A stretch of DNA of 64,000 nucleotides from an uncultured Pelagibacteraceae bacterium (GCA_902556065.1 CACDUV010000003.1:1-64000), one strand, 5' to 3'; numbered from the stretch's first letter, positions 8,853-18,600 are shown. The notes: generated from the letters alone by a model not told the origin. Made by a program: numbers and translations.

Positions 8853-9367
8853 TATATTTTTTCAATTTTAACATTGTCATTTGTAAATACACAAATATCA
8901 GCTGCTACTTTAATTGCCTTTTTTGCAACTTCTTCTGCTGACATATCGCCTTCCATTAAAACTTTTCCTGCCGCTAAGGCATAATTTCCACCAGAACCTA
9001 TTCCTATTACATCACCTTCAGGCTCTAGAACATCTCCAGTCCCAGAAATTATATAACTATTATTTTTGTCACCTACAGCCATTAATGCCTCTAGTCTTCT
9101 TAAATATTTATCGGTTCGCCAATCTTTTGCTAACTCAACAGCAGCTCTAGACAAATTACCTGCGTGTTTTTCTAATTTTCCTTCTAATCTTTCAAATAAA
9201 GTTAGTGCATCAGCAGTTGACCCTGCAAATCCTGCAACTACATCTCTTTTTTCAATTTTTCTAACTTTTGATGCTGTACTTTTGACAACAGTATTTCCCA
9301 TACTTACTTGTCCGTCACCAGCAACCACAACTTCATTATTTTTTCTAACTAGTACAATTGTTGTCAT
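8852..9367 (-). CDS. hslV: ATP-dependent protease peptidase subunit HslV
   Basis: This threonine peptidase is the proteolytic core of the HslUV complex. The protein begins [22 protein letters not shown], so removal of Met exposes the catalytic Thr directly. [20 protein letters not shown] and the [17 protein letters not shown] block are typical. Length is 171 aa. It is first in the leftward hslVU operon and faces divergent hisB across an 89-bp gap that must hold both promoters. Confidence 0.96.
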   Translation of the reverse strand: MTTIVLVRKNNEVVVAGDGQVSMGNTVVKSTASKVRKIEKRDVVAGFAGSTADALTLFERLEGKLEKHAGNLSRAAVELAKDWRTDKYLRRLEALMAVGDKNNSYIISGTGDVLEPEGDVIGIGSGGNYALAAGKVLMEGDMSAEEVAKKAIKVAADICVFTNDNVKIEKI

Positions 9368-9416
9368 ATCTAATAAATGGTAACTATTTTTGATACTTCA
9401 AGTCTTTACACTAATA

Positions 9417-9447
9417 TTGATATAGTTGGATTAAGTATGTATACAAT
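9417..9447 (+). promoter_or_regulatory. Sigma70-type promoter for the his operon
   Basis: TTGATA (9417-9422) is followed 17 bp later by TATACA (9440-9445). The hisB ATG is at 9457, so a start site about 7 nt after the -10 box would leave a leader of only about 5 nt with no room for a Shine-Dalgarno. The box match is seen; promoter activity is inferred. Confidence 0.45.
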
Positions 9448-9456
9448 TTAAATTAT

Positions 9457-10047
9457 ATGGCTAGAAAAGGAAAAGTTTCTCGAAAAACAAAAGAAACCAG
9501 TATCAATGTTGAATTAAACATTGATGGTAAAGGTAAATACCAAATTGATACTGGGATAGGTTTTTTAGATCATATGCTTGAACAACTATCAAAGCATTCT
9601 CTAATTGATCTAAAAGTAAAAGCAAAAGGTGATACTCACATCGATCTTCATCACACAACAGAAGATACAGGAATTGCAATTGGAGAAGCTTTAAAAAAAG
9701 CTGCAAAGAAATTTGTAGGTATTAAAAGATATGCACACAGAGTTATTCCTATGGATGAAACTTTAACTAGAGTTGCAATCGATGTTTCAAATAGACCTTA
9801 TTTAATTTGGAAAGTAAAATTAAAAGTTGAGAAACTTGGTGAGATGGACACAGAATTATTTAAAGAATGGTTCCAGGCATTTTCACAGGCCGCAGGTATT
9901 ACAATGCATGTCGAAAATATTTATGGTGATAACAGTCACCACATCATTGAGTCTTGCTATAAAGCTTTAGCAAGATCATTAAGAGAGGCACTAGAGATGG
10001 ACCCTAGAAGTAAAAAAAGTATTCCATCCACTAAAGGCTCATTATAA
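9457..10047 (+). CDS. hisB: Imidazoleglycerol-phosphate dehydratase
   Basis: It dehydrates imidazoleglycerol phosphate to imidazoleacetol phosphate in histidine synthesis. Metal-binding motifs are [11 protein letters not shown] near residue 66, [13 protein letters not shown] before it, and [23 protein letters not shown] in the C-terminal half. At 196 aa it is the stand-alone dehydratase without the phosphatase domain found in enteric HisB. It is first in a run hisB-H-A-F-E with gaps of -8 to +5 bp. Confidence 0.97.
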   Translation: MARKGKVSRKTKETSINVELNIDGKGKYQIDTGIGFLDHMLEQLSKHSLIDLKVKAKGDTHIDLHHTTEDTGIAIGEALKKAAKKFVGIKRYAHRVIPMDETLTRVAIDVSNRPYLIWKVKLKVEKLGEMDTELFKEWFQAFSQAAGITMHVENIYGDNSHHIIESCYKALARSLREALEMDPRSKKSIPSTKGSL

Positions 10048-10052
10048 GTTTA

Positions 10053-10679
10053 ATGAACGTCACAATTGTTGATTATAATTCGGGCAATATAAGCTCGGTA
10101 ATAAACTCTTTTAAAGAGGTTGCTAAAGATAAGGTAAATATCGAGGTAACATCGGATATAAATAAGATAAAATCGTCGGACAAAGTAGTTTTGCCAGGCC
10201 AGGGTTCGTTCAAAAGTTGTGTTGATGCACTTACTAGTATTAATGGTTTGGTTGATACATTAAATGACTTTGCAATTAATAATAAAAAACCTCTTCTTGG
10301 AATTTGTGTTGGATTACAAATGTTTGCTGACGTTGGTTTTGAAGAAACTGAAACCAAAGGCCTTGGATGGATATCTGGCAAGGTGTCAAAAATAGATAAT
10401 CAGAATGGAAAATATAAACTTCCTCACATTGGATGGAACCAAATTAATATTGTTAAGGATAGTAAAATTTTTAAAGGTATAGAAAATAACTCTCACATGT
10501 ATTTTGTTCATAGTTATGAATTTGTACCAGAAGATAAAAATTTAATTTCAGCAACAACCGAGTATTCATCAAATATTGTTTGTTCAGTTGAAAAGGAAAA
10601 TATTTTTGGAACACAGTTCCACCCAGAGAAAAGTGATAAAACTGGACTTAAAATAATTGATAATTTTATAAGTATCTAA
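10053..10679 (+). CDS. hisH: Imidazole glycerol phosphate synthase, glutaminase subunit
   Basis: HisH releases ammonia from glutamine and channels it to HisF. The class I amidotransferase nucleophile sits in LLGICVGLQMF, the oxyanion-loop region PGQGSF is near the N-terminus, and the catalytic His-Glu is in GTQFHPEKS. The 208-aa length is typical. It lies 5 bp after hisB, and its last base overlaps the hisA start (TAATG). Confidence 0.96.
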   Translation: MNVTIVDYNSGNISSVINSFKEVAKDKVNIEVTSDINKIKSSDKVVLPGQGSFKSCVDALTSINGLVDTLNDFAINNKKPLLGICVGLQMFADVGFEETETKGLGWISGKVSKIDNQNGKYKLPHIGWNQINIVKDSKIFKGIENNSHMYFVHSYEFVPEDKNLISATTEYSSNIVCSVEKENIFGTQFHPEKSDKTGLKIIDNFISI

Positions 10680-11404
10680 TGAAAATATTTCCTGCGATAG
10701 ATATTAAAGATCGAAAGTGTGTGAGGTTAGTTAAAGGAGATTTTGATAACAAAACTGAATACGAAATGTCCCCAGTTGAACAAGCGGGCAAATACAAGGA
10801 TCATGGTTTTCAAAACTTACATATAGTTGATTTAGACGGAGCTTTGACTGGTGAAACAGTCAATTTGGATATTATTCAAGAAATAGTTACCAAATTTGAT
10901 CTTAAAATTGAAGTTGGTGGTGGTATTAGAAATTCTGATAGTATTCAAAAATACATTGATGCTGGTGTTGAAAAAGTCATTTTGGGAAGTGCTGCCATAA
11001 AAGATAAAAACTTTTTAAAAGAAGCATGTGAAAAATTTCCAAATAAAATTGCCTTAGGATTAGATGCTAAAGATGGATATCTATCAGTTTCTGGCTGGAA
11101 AGAAAATTCTAATCAATTAACATTAGATTACTTAAAAGAAGTGAACGAATATGGAGCAAGTAGACTGATTTATACTGATATTAATAGAGATGGAATGAAG
11201 CAAAGTCCTAATTTTGAAGACACAGCAAAGGTTGCTGATACATCTAATTGTCCAGTGATTATATCAGGTGGAGTTTCATCAATAGATGACATTAAAAAGG
11301 CTAAGGAATTAAATAATAAAAATATTGAAGGTATTATAGTTGGAAAAGCTATATATGATGGCGATATTAAATTGGATGAATTAGCTAAGGAAGTAAATGC
11401 TTAA
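10679..11404 (+). CDS. hisA: ProFAR isomerase
   Basis: This (beta-alpha)8 barrel enzyme isomerises ProFAR to [22 protein letters not shown] at the start supplies the first catalytic Asp; VGGGIRN and SGGVSSIDD are the two phosphate-binding loops. [13 protein letters not shown] carries the second catalytic Asp. Length is 241 aa. Its end overlaps hisF by 8 bp. Confidence 0.96.
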   Translation: MKIFPAIDIKDRKCVRLVKGDFDNKTEYEMSPVEQAGKYKDHGFQNLHIVDLDGALTGETVNLDIIQEIVTKFDLKIEVGGGIRNSDSIQKYIDAGVEKVILGSAAIKDKNFLKEACEKFPNKIALGLDAKDGYLSVSGWKENSNQLTLDYLKEVNEYGASRLIYTDINRDGMKQSPNFEDTAKVADTSNCPVIISGGVSSIDDIKKAKELNNKNIEGIIVGKAIYDGDIKLDELAKEVNA

Positions 11405-12152
11405 AAATAGAATAATACCTTGTTTGGATGTTAAAAATGGCCGTGTTGTAAAAGGAATTAACTTTGTTGATCTGCAGGATGCAGGCGATCCAGTTGAACA
11501 GGCTAAAATTTATTCTGATGGAGGAGCAGATGAAATTTGTTTCTTAGATATCACTGCATCAAATGAAAATAGAGATACAATTTATGATGTCGTAGAGAAA
11601 ACTTCAAAAAAATGCTTTGTTCCATTAACAGTTGGGGGTGGCGTTAGAAGTGTTGATGATATAAATAAATTACTTAATTGTGGAGCAGATAAAGTTTCTA
11701 TTAATACTGCAGCAGTTCAAAATTCAGAGGTAGTAGTTGAAAGCTCAAAAAAATTTGGTTCTCAATGCATTGTTGTGGCTATTGATGCTAAAAAAAATGA
11801 TGACAAATGGGAAATTTTCACACATGGCGGAAGAAATAATACTGGAATTGATGCAATAGAATTTGCATCAAAAATGGAGAGTAGTGGAGCAGGTGAGCTA
11901 TTGGTAACATCAATGGATAGAGATGGCACTCAAGTAGGTTATGATACTGAACTTATGTATAAAATTTCATCCAAGGTAAATATTCCCGTCATTGCATCAG
12001 GTGGAGTCGGGAATTTAGATCATTTAGTTGATGGAATTAAATTAGGAAATGCTAGTGCAGTCTTAGCAGCATCAATATTTCATTATGGTAAATACTCTGT
12101 AAAAGAAGCAAAGGAATATTTGGATTCAAAAGGAATACCTGTTAGAATTTAA
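11397..12152 (+). CDS. hisF: Imidazole glycerol phosphate synthase, cyclase subunit
   Basis: HisF condenses PRFAR with ammonia from HisH to give imidazoleglycerol phosphate and AICAR. It is a (beta-alpha)8 barrel: [17 protein letters not shown] holds the catalytic Asp, LTVGGGVRS and [10 protein letters not shown] bind phosphates, and [13 protein letters not shown] holds the second Asp. The length of 251 aa is standard. The AICAR by-product is used by PurH, encoded about 10 kb away in this window. Confidence 0.97.
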   Translation: MLKNRIIPCLDVKNGRVVKGINFVDLQDAGDPVEQAKIYSDGGADEICFLDITASNENRDTIYDVVEKTSKKCFVPLTVGGGVRSVDDINKLLNCGADKVSINTAAVQNSEVVVESSKKFGSQCIVVAIDAKKNDDKWEIFTHGGRNNTGIDAIEFASKMESSGAGELLVTSMDRDGTQVGYDTELMYKISSKVNIPVIASGGVGNLDHLVDGIKLGNASAVLAASIFHYGKYSVKEAKEYLDSKGIPVRI

Positions 12153-12153
12153 T

Positions 12154-12426
12154 ATGCTTAATACATTAGAAAATCTAATCAAACTTGCAAGAGAAAGAAA
12201 AACTAATCCAGTTGAAGGTTCTTATACAAATAAGTTACTTTCAGAGAAATCTCTAAGTAAAGCCAAGGTTTTGGAAGAAATTGATGAATTAATTGATGCT
12301 ATAGATGAAAATACGAATAAAATTCATGAAGCGGCAGATGTATTTTATCATCTGTTAATGTATTTGGAAGCTAATGATGTAAAAATTGAAGAAGTAATGG
12401 AGGAATTAGAAAAAAGAAAAAAATGA
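12154..12426 (+). CDS. hisE: Phosphoribosyl-ATP pyrophosphatase
   Basis: This 90-aa MazG-like enzyme hydrolyses phosphoribosyl-ATP to phosphoribosyl-AMP. ARERKTNPVEGSYTNKLL at the start and the acidic helix pair EEIDELIDAI and HEAADVFYHLLMYLE supply the metal-binding residues. It is separate from HisI, which is not in this window. It follows hisF after 1 bp and its end overlaps the HIT gene by 4 bp. Confidence 0.93.
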   Translation: MLNTLENLIKLARERKTNPVEGSYTNKLLSEKSLSKAKVLEEIDELIDAIDENTNKIHEAADVFYHLLMYLEANDVKIEEVMEELEKRKK

Positions 12427-12788
12427 GCTACGATGACAACAATATTTTTGCTAAAATTTTACGAGGAGAAATACCTTGTAATAAAATTTATGAAGATGAT
12501 TTTGTTTTGTCATTCCATGACATTAACCCTCAAAAAAAAATTCACGCTTTAGTTATACCTAAGGGAAAATACATAAATCTTGATGATTTTAGTTTGAATG
12601 CATCTTCTGAAGAGATGGTGGGTCTTTTGAAAGGTATCAATATAGTTGCAAAAAAGCTAGGTATATCAACAGAAGTAGGCCAAGGTTATAGGGCACTTGC
12701 TAATATTAGTGAACATGGAGGTCAAGAGGTGCCTCATTTACATTTTCATTTATTTGGTGGTGAACGTGTTGGAAAAATGGTCGAGTGA
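12423..12788 (+). CDS. HIT-family nucleotide hydrolase (HinT-like)
   Basis: This 121-aa histidine-triad protein probably hydrolyses nucleoside phosphoramidates such as AMP-lysine. The N-terminal IFAKILRGEIPCNKIYEDD is typical of HinT and the C-terminal HLHFHLFGG is the HxHxHxx triad with the catalytic His. It overlaps hisE by 4 bp (ATGA) and the next GTG start by 4 bp, so it is translated as part of the his operon. hisE-hinT linkage is common in alphaproteobacteria. Confidence 0.92.
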   Translation: MSYDDNNIFAKILRGEIPCNKIYEDDFVLSFHDINPQKKIHALVIPKGKYINLDDFSLNASSEEMVGLLKGINIVAKKLGISTEVGQGYRALANISEHGGQEVPHLHFHLFGGERVGKMVE

Positions 12789-13288
12789 AAGAAGAAGTTA
12801 AAAGAAATTATCTAGAAATAAACTCACTTCATGATTTAAAAGAGTGTGAACAACCTTCAGAAGATTATAAAGTTAATTTAATTGAACCAACTGATTTTCA
12901 GTTAAATAAATTTTTTTATAAAAATATTGGTAAAAAACATAAGTGGATTGATAGATTGATATGGACAGAAGAGCAGTGGATCAAATACACGACCAATAAA
13001 AACGTCAAAACATTTGTATTAATGAATAGAAAAGATTTGGTAGGTTTTTTTGAATTAATTATCCATCTAGATAAAAAAGAGGTAGAGATCGCATATTTTG
13101 GAATATTAGAAGAATATCAAAATAAAAAATTAGGATCATATTTATTGTCTGATGCTATTAAAAAATCATTTCAAGAAAATGTAGATAGAGTTTGGCTTCA
13201 TACATGCTCATTAGATCATAAGAATGCACTTAATAATTACTTATCAAGAGGTATGAAAATTTTCAAATCTGAGATTATCAAAATTTAA
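12785..13288 (+). CDS. GNAT-family N-acetyltransferase
   Basis: This is a 167-aa single-domain GNAT protein. VEIAYFGILEEYQNKKLGSYLLSDAIKKSF is the acetyl-CoA-binding motif A, with the usual Q/RxxGxG core altered to QNKKLG. DRVWLHTCSLDHKNALNNYLSRGM is motif B. The substrate is not evident. The GTG start overlaps the HIT stop by 4 bp. Alphaproteobacterial hisE-hinT clusters often carry such a gene. The 3' TTAA is shared with the convergent lolA stop. Confidence 0.85.
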   Translation: MKEEVKRNYLEINSLHDLKECEQPSEDYKVNLIEPTDFQLNKFFYKNIGKKHKWIDRLIWTEEQWIKYTTNKNVKTFVLMNRKDLVGFFELIIHLDKKEVEIAYFGILEEYQNKKLGSYLLSDAIKKSFQENVDRVWLHTCSLDHKNALNNYLSRGMKIFKSEIIKI

Positions 13289-13830
13289 TTTTGAAGTGGA
13301 GTTTTAAATATTTTTTCATCAACTACTTGGTTTAATTTTATTGAATAAAGTAGTGTTACCGCAGTATTTTGATAGATATCTTTTGTTTGCCAACCAACTA
13401 ATTCATAATTCCTAATATCAAAAAAAATATCTATTAATTGATTATTCTCTTTTATTGTAAATTTTATCAGAGAATTATTAATTATTTCCTCATTTAATTC
13501 TGAAATTTTTTTTAATAAAAAATTTTTATCTAAAATAAAATTTAAGGGTGTTTTATTGAGGGCATATCTATAATAACTTAAATTTGATTTTATAACTAAA
13601 GATTTTCCATTAGAAACCATAACTTTATTTTTTTTATCATATTCACAGAACATTTTTTTTGGATACTGAATTGTACAATTACCTAATTCGATTTTACCAT
13701 TAATGTTTTGCTCAAAATCAAAATTTAAATTTGATATATTTTCTAACTTATTAATTATTTGATTTTTATTGTTTGCGTATACTTGATTAGATAAACTAAA
13801 CAGAAAAATTAGAAGAATAAACTTTAGCAT
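13285..13830 (-). CDS. lolA: Outer-membrane lipoprotein carrier protein LolA
   Basis: LolA carries lipoproteins across the periplasm from LolCDE to the outer membrane. The protein has a Sec signal peptide (residues 1-19, cleavage near VYA-NN), then ISNLNFDFEQNINGK, KKMFCEYDKKNKVMVSNGKSLVI and a beta-rich domain ending in KLNQVVDEKIFKTP. At 181 aa it has near-normal length but a divergent sequence. It abuts ftsK on the same strand, and the ftsK-lolA pair is widespread in alphaproteobacteria. Confidence 0.83.
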   Translation of the reverse strand: MLKFILLIFLFSLSNQVYANNKNQIINKLENISNLNFDFEQNINGKIELGNCTIQYPKKMFCEYDKKNKVMVSNGKSLVIKSNLSYYRYALNKTPLNFILDKNFLLKKISELNEEIINNSLIKFTIKENNQLIDIFFDIRNYELVGWQTKDIYQNTAVTLLYSIKLNQVVDEKIFKTPLQN

Positions 13831-15914
13831 TAAAGAACGTCTCTTTTACCTACATGGTTTGCTTTACTCACAATTCCATCAGATTCCATCATGTCAATTA
13901 TTCTTGCAGCTCTGTTATATCCAATTTGAAGTTTCCTTTGTAAAAAAGAGGTAGAAGCTTTTCCTTCAGATCTAATTATTTCAACAGCTTGTTGGTATAA
14001 TTCATCCTTATCTCCTTGATCTGTATTTGATCCTAACTCTTTTTCGTCTGCAAAATTTAAAATTTCATCTATATAATCTGGCTCCGCTTGAGATCTTAAA
14101 AAATTATTTATTTTTTCTATCTCATTATCAGAAACAAATGGAGCGTGAATTCTTACTATCCGGTTCGCAGAAGACATGTAAAGCATATCTCCTTTTCCTA
14201 ATAGTTGTTCTGCTCCTTGTTCTCCCAGAATTGTTCTACTATCTATTTTTGAAGTTACTTGAAAAGATATTCTTGTTGGAAAATTAGCTTTAATTGTACC
14301 TGTAATTACATCAACACTAGGTCTTTGCGTGGCCATAATAATATGAATTCCAGCTGCTCTAGCCATTTGAGATAATTTTTGAATATAATTTTCTATTTCT
14401 TTACCTGCCACTAGCATTAAATCTGACATTTCATCAACTACTACAATTATGTAGGGCATTGGAAGTTTGTGTTTGGTATTATAACCATCAATATTTCTAA
14501 CTCCTTCTTTTGTCATTAATCTGTATCTACTTTCCATTTCTTTAACTACCCAACCAAGTACAGATGCAGCTTTTTTCGCTTCAGTTATTACAGGGCATAG
14601 TAAATGAGGTATTCCTTCATATGTTGAGAGTTCAAGCATTTTAGGATCAATTAATATAAACTTACATCTCTCGGGTGTGTGATGATAAAGAAGTGATAAG
14701 ATAATTGTATTAATACATACAGACTTTCCTGAACCTGTAGTACCAGCAATGAGCAAATGAGGCATTGAGGATAGATCTCCTACAATGGGTTTTCCAGAAA
14801 TATTTTTACCGAGCGCTATAGGTAATTTTGTTTCCTTCTTTTTAAAATCTGCGTTATTTAGAATTTCACTAAGATAGACGTTTTCTCTTGAATTATTTGG
14901 TAATTCAATTCCTACGGTATTACTTCCTGGTATAGTTGAAATTCTAGCAGATTCAGAACTAGTATTTCTAGCAATATCATCTGATAAATTTATAATTTTA
15001 GAAACTTTTACTCCAGCAGCTGGCTCAAATTCATTAAGTGTTACAACTGGACCATAACTTACTTTCTGAATTTCCCCTTTAACTCCAAAGTCCATTAGAA
15101 TTTTTTCTAAAAATTTAGGATCATTTGTCTCATTTTTATTTGAGTTTTCTCTTTCCTTCTTAGTCGGAACTTTTAATAAATCTATTTTAGGTAATTGAAA
15201 TTTATTTTTATTACCCAATTTATTCTCTGCTTTAATAAATGGCAAATCTTCTTGTATTAAGTTTTTAATTTCTTCTTGAGGTATATATTCACTAATAAGT
15301 TCACTTTTATTTGTGTATGATTTATTTTCTTTTTTATTAAAAAATTTAATAATTTTAAATATCGAATTATAGAATTTAGTAGGGTGAAAATTGATACTTA
15401 ATAGAAATAAAGTAATTATAAGTATAATTAGAACATAATAAATTAATTTTTCATTTATAAGAATTATTGAATTTAAAAAAGTTTGTCCAAAATAGTCTCC
15501 AACAAAACCTCCATTTCCATTTATGTAAAGTGTAAAAGCGTCTGAATAAAAATGGTTTAAAAATAGTGTTCCAATTATAGTATACAATACTGTTATAAAA
15601 GTATTTTCAATTATTAAAAAAAATTCTTTTAGTCGAAATATATTGAGCCCAGTAATTATATATGTGAGAGATATTAGATAGGCAATGAATCCAAAAGATT
15701 GAAAAAATAGATCAGAAATAAAACTTCCTTGAAAACCTAACAAATTTTTAATTTCGGTATCTTTAGGAAAAATAAAGTTAGGGTCCTCAGGTGAATACGA
15801 AAAAAGTGCTATAAATAAGAGAATACCAGCAGAGAAAATTATGATCCCAGATATTTCTGCCAATCGTTTTAAAGTAAAATTAAGTAATAAATTAGCTGTT
15901 TTTTTAATGTCCAT
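13830..15914 (-). CDS. ftsK: DNA translocase FtsK
   Basis: FtsK is a septal DNA pump that clears chromosome termini and activates XerCD recombination. Four hydrophobic segments occupy about residues 20-190, followed by a short low-complexity linker. The RecA-like motor has Walker A AGTTGSGKS near residue 390 and Walker B YIIVVVDEMSDLM. The C-terminal winged-helix gamma domain (YQQAVEIIRSEGKASTSFLQRKLQIGYNRAA) should read KOPS-type sites. At 694 aa it is compact because the linker is short. Its last base touches lolA, so the two probably share an mRNA. Confidence 0.96.
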   Translation of the reverse strand: MDIKKTANLLLNFTLKRLAEISGIIIFSAGILLFIALFSYSPEDPNFIFPKDTEIKNLLGFQGSFISDLFFQSFGFIAYLISLTYIITGLNIFRLKEFFLIIENTFITVLYTIIGTLFLNHFYSDAFTLYINGNGGFVGDYFGQTFLNSIILINEKLIYYVLIILIITLFLLSINFHPTKFYNSIFKIIKFFNKKENKSYTNKSELISEYIPQEEIKNLIQEDLPFIKAENKLGNKNKFQLPKIDLLKVPTKKERENSNKNETNDPKFLEKILMDFGVKGEIQKVSYGPVVTLNEFEPAAGVKVSKIINLSDDIARNTSSESARISTIPGSNTVGIELPNNSRENVYLSEILNNADFKKKETKLPIALGKNISGKPIVGDLSSMPHLLIAGTTGSGKSVCINTIILSLLYHHTPERCKFILIDPKMLELSTYEGIPHLLCPVITEAKKAASVLGWVVKEMESRYRLMTKEGVRNIDGYNTKHKLPMPYIIVVVDEMSDLMLVAGKEIENYIQKLSQMARAAGIHIIMATQRPSVDVITGTIKANFPTRISFQVTSKIDSRTILGEQGAEQLLGKGDMLYMSSANRIVRIHAPFVSDNEIEKINNFLRSQAEPDYIDEILNFADEKELGSNTDQGDKDELYQQAVEIIRSEGKASTSFLQRKLQIGYNRAARIIDMMESDGIVSKANHVGKRDVL

Positions 15915-15976
15915 TTATACAAATCAATTATACCACTTTGTATCATCTAATTTTTGTTGTTAAAATTAAAAATAAT

Positions 15977-17053
15977 ATGAGGATTTGTATAATAGGAAGT
16001 GGACTAACAAGTTTAGCTTTAGCAAAAGCTTTAGTTAATCAGAATATATATGTAGATATTTTAAGAGATAAAAAAAAACAAGTAATCGATCAATCTAGGA
16101 CTATAGGTATTACAAAAAGTAATGTTGAATATTTTAATGAAAATATAGTTAATATTAATAAAATAATCTGGAAATTAAATAAAATTGAAATTCTTTCTGA
16201 TAAATTAAATCATGAAAAATTGTTGGAATTCCAAAATAATAATCAAGAACTTTTTTCAATGGTTAGAAGTTTTGATCTTTATAATATTTTAGAAAAAAGT
16301 CTCAAAAAAAATAAATTTTTTAAAATACAAAATCTTATAAATTCAGAAAATATTCAGAAAAAATATAATCTTTTAATTAATTTAAATTTTTCAAACTTAA
16401 TTACAAAAAAATTTTTTAGTAAAAAAATTATCAAAAAATATAAAAGCTTAGCCTATACTTTAATACTAGAACATGAAAAAATTGATAATAAAATTGCAAG
16501 ACAAGTTTTTACAAAGATTGGACCTTTAGCATTTCTACCTATTTCCGATAAAGAAACCTCTATTGTTTATTCAATAAAAAATACTACTAAAATTAAAAAA
16601 GAAAATTTAATAGAATTAATTAACTTACACAATCAAGACTATAAAATTAAAAAAATTAAAAAAATTTCTTCATTTGAATTGATGTCTGTGAACTTAAGAA
16701 ATTATTATCATAAAAATATTTTAGCCTTTGGTGAATTAATTCACAAAATACACCCTTTGGCTGGTCAAGGTTTTAACATGACTGTCAGAGATATTAAAAT
16801 TTTATTAGAGATAATTCAAAATAGGATAGATCTTGGATTACCAATAAATAGTTCTGTTAATGAAGAATTTCAAAAAAATACAAAACATACAAACTTTATT
16901 TTTTCAAACGGAATTGATTTTATTTACGAATTTTTCAATTATGAAGGAAACTTAAAAAGCAATTTTTTTATTAATTCTATTAAATATTTTGGTAACAAAA
17001 ATTCTTTAAATAATATGCTAAAAAAAATAGCAGATACCGGTTTGAATTATTGA
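15977..17053 (+). CDS. UbiH/COQ6-family FAD-dependent hydroxylase
   Basis: This is probably a flavin monooxygenase of ubiquinone ring hydroxylation. The dinucleotide fold is RICIIGSGLTSLALAKALV at the N-terminus. The family block GELIHKIHPLAGQGFNMTVRDIK near residue 245 matches the GDAAHxxHPLAGQGxNLGxxD pattern, but GDAAH is changed to GELIH. The track starts at a TTG (15938), whereas the ATG at 15977 begins directly at the Rossmann fold and gives 358 aa. The sequence is Lys/Asn-rich and divergent, so the ring position hydroxylated is unknown. The gene is convergent with the Lon-domain gene, with stops back to back. Confidence 0.8.
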   Translation: MRICIIGSGLTSLALAKALVNQNIYVDILRDKKKQVIDQSRTIGITKSNVEYFNENIVNINKIIWKLNKIEILSDKLNHEKLLEFQNNNQELFSMVRSFDLYNILEKSLKKNKFFKIQNLINSENIQKKYNLLINLNFSNLITKKFFSKKIIKKYKSLAYTLILEHEKIDNKIARQVFTKIGPLAFLPISDKETSIVYSIKNTTKIKKENLIELINLHNQDYKIKKIKKISSFELMSVNLRNYYHKNILAFGELIHKIHPLAGQGFNMTVRDIKILLEIIQNRIDLGLPINSSVNEEFQKNTKHTNFIFSNGIDFIYEFFNYEGNLKSNFFINSIKYFGNKNSLNNMLKKIADTGLNY

Positions 17054-17692
17054 TTATTGAATAGTGTTATTTTCATAGATATCGTGAGTATATGTTTTTA
17101 ATATCTCAGCAATTTTGTTTTTTCTAATTTCTAAATTTTGAGCTTCTAATAAAACTTGTTTTTCCTCAAGAGAGAAGGGTGATGCCATAGATAAGGCGTT
17201 TATTGTTTCATCTAAACTTTGTTTTTCTAGCGCTTTCCAGTTAATGATAAAACCTTTTTTTTCAAATAAAGACCTTAGATCTTTGAAAATTAATTCCAAA
17301 TCTGAAAATTTAAGATCTTCTTTTTTATTCTCTAAATCTTCAATATAATCCTCGTAGTTTACTTGCAAAATCCTGTATTTAGTCAAAGTCTCTAATTCTT
17401 TAATAGATTTAAATCTTGAGACCCCCTTTAATTCTATTAAATATCTGCCATCCTCTGTTTCTCTAAAACTAGTTATTTTCCCCATACAACCCACTTCATA
17501 TAATTCAGGATGATTATTTTCATTTGTAGTTTTTTTAGGTTGTATCATACCTATTAATTTATCTGACTTCATACTATCATTGACCATATCTATATATCTT
17601 GGTTCAAATATGTTTAATGGGACCGTAGTCTTTGGAAAAATAATAAAGTTACTCAGTGGAAAAATTGGTAATTTAGATGGAAGATTTTTCAT
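17054..17692 (-). CDS. Stand-alone Lon N-terminal substrate-binding domain protein
   Basis: This 212-aa protein has the LON substrate-binding domain without ATPase or protease. LPIFPLSNFIIFPKTTVPLNIFEPRYIDMV is the domain start, and GMIQPKK and VGCMGKITSFRETEDGRYLIELKGVSRF follow. The track begins 31 codons earlier at 17785, which would overlap the divergent sulfotransferase. The ATG at 17692 gives MKNLPSKLPIFPLSN and leaves a 50-bp promoter gap, so I chose it. Such proteins are common in alphaproteobacteria but their role is unknown. Confidence 0.87.
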   Translation of the reverse strand: MKNLPSKLPIFPLSNFIIFPKTTVPLNIFEPRYIDMVNDSMKSDKLIGMIQPKKTTNENNHPELYEVGCMGKITSFRETEDGRYLIELKGVSRFKSIKELETLTKYRILQVNYEDYIEDLENKKEDLKFSDLELIFKDLRSLFEKKGFIINWKALEKQSLDETINALSMASPFSLEEKQVLLEAQNLEIRKNKIAEILKTYTHDIYENNTIQ

Positions 17693-17742
17693 ATATATAA
17701 TTATTAACAAAATATATATTAATCTTCTATAGTTTTTGACAA

Positions 17743-18600
17743 ATGATAATTTGGATAGCATCATACCCAAAAAGTGGAAATACATGGCTCCGAGCTATGA
17801 TAAGTGCTTATTATTATTCTAAAGATGGAACATTTAATCAAAGCTTATTAAAAAAAATTGATCAATTTCCTACTAATAAGTATTTGGAAGGTTATAAATT
17901 TGATAAAAAGATACCCGGAGAAACTTGTAAATTTTGGATTGATGCACAGGAAAAAATTAATTTAGACAAAAAAGTTAAATTTTTTAAAACTCACAATGCA
18001 TTTGGTAAATTAAATAATAGCGATTTTACTAACAATCAAAATTCACTAGGTTGTATATATGTTGTAAGAGATCCAAGAAATGTTATTACATCTTTAAAAA
18101 ATCACTATCAGTTAGACGATGAGAAAGCTTTTAGTTGGATGACGAATGAGAAAAATTATATATATAACATTCTTAAGTTTAATGAAATGGGATATAGCGA
18201 TTTTCAGTTTATAAGTTCTTGGAGTACCAATTATAAGTCCTGGAATATTCAAAAAAAAATACCCGTTAAACTAATAAAATATGAAGATTTATTAAATTCT
18301 ACTTATGCAGTTTTCTTAGATATACTTCATTTCATAAGTAAGATTACAAATAATTCTCAATCTATAAATAAAAATAAAATAAGAAAAACGCTTAGATCAA
18401 CTACTTTTGATGCTTTAAAAAAAAGTGAACAGGAACATGGATTTTCTGAAGCTGTCAGAGATAGAGAAGATAGAAACAAAACAGTCCCTTTTTTTAATCT
18501 TGGTCCCAAAAATGATTGGAAAAAAATTTTAGATGAAGAATTTAAAAAAAAAATACAAAAAGTTTTTGAAAAAGATTTAAAAGATCTAAATTATAAATAA
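17743..18600 (+). CDS. Sulfotransferase domain protein
   Basis: It probably transfers sulfate from PAPS to a hydroxyl acceptor. The 5'-phosphosulfate loop SYPKSGNTW lies at residues 7-15, and the 3'-phosphate motif VVRDPRNVITSLKNHY lies near residue 108. The C-terminal region, with FRSTTFDALKKSEQ-like and DRNKTVPFFNLGPKNDWKKIL, matches the sulfotransferase_1 tail (KG-type PAPS motif shifted to GPKNDWK). No signal peptide or membrane segment is seen. The next gene, a TPR-sulfotransferase, starts on the base where this one ends, so they are co-transcribed. The acceptor is unknown. Confidence 0.85.
   Translation: MIIWIASYPKSGNTWLRAMISAYYYSKDGTFNQSLLKKIDQFPTNKYLEGYKFDKKIPGETCKFWIDAQEKINLDKKVKFFKTHNAFGKLNNSDFTNNQNSLGCIYVVRDPRNVITSLKNHYQLDDEKAFSWMTNEKNYIYNILKFNEMGYSDFQFISSWSTNYKSWNIQKKIPVKLIKYEDLLNSTYAVFLDILHFISKITNNSQSINKNKIRKTLRSTTFDALKKSEQEHGFSEAVRDREDRNKTVPFFNLGPKNDWKKILDEEFKKKIQKVFEKDLKDLNYK

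Noticed and set aside
17693-17785. 31-residue hydrophobic N-terminal extension of the Lon-domain protein
   Set aside because: It would overlap the divergent sulfotransferase gene and remove its promoter region; the ATG at 17692 begins at the domain start.
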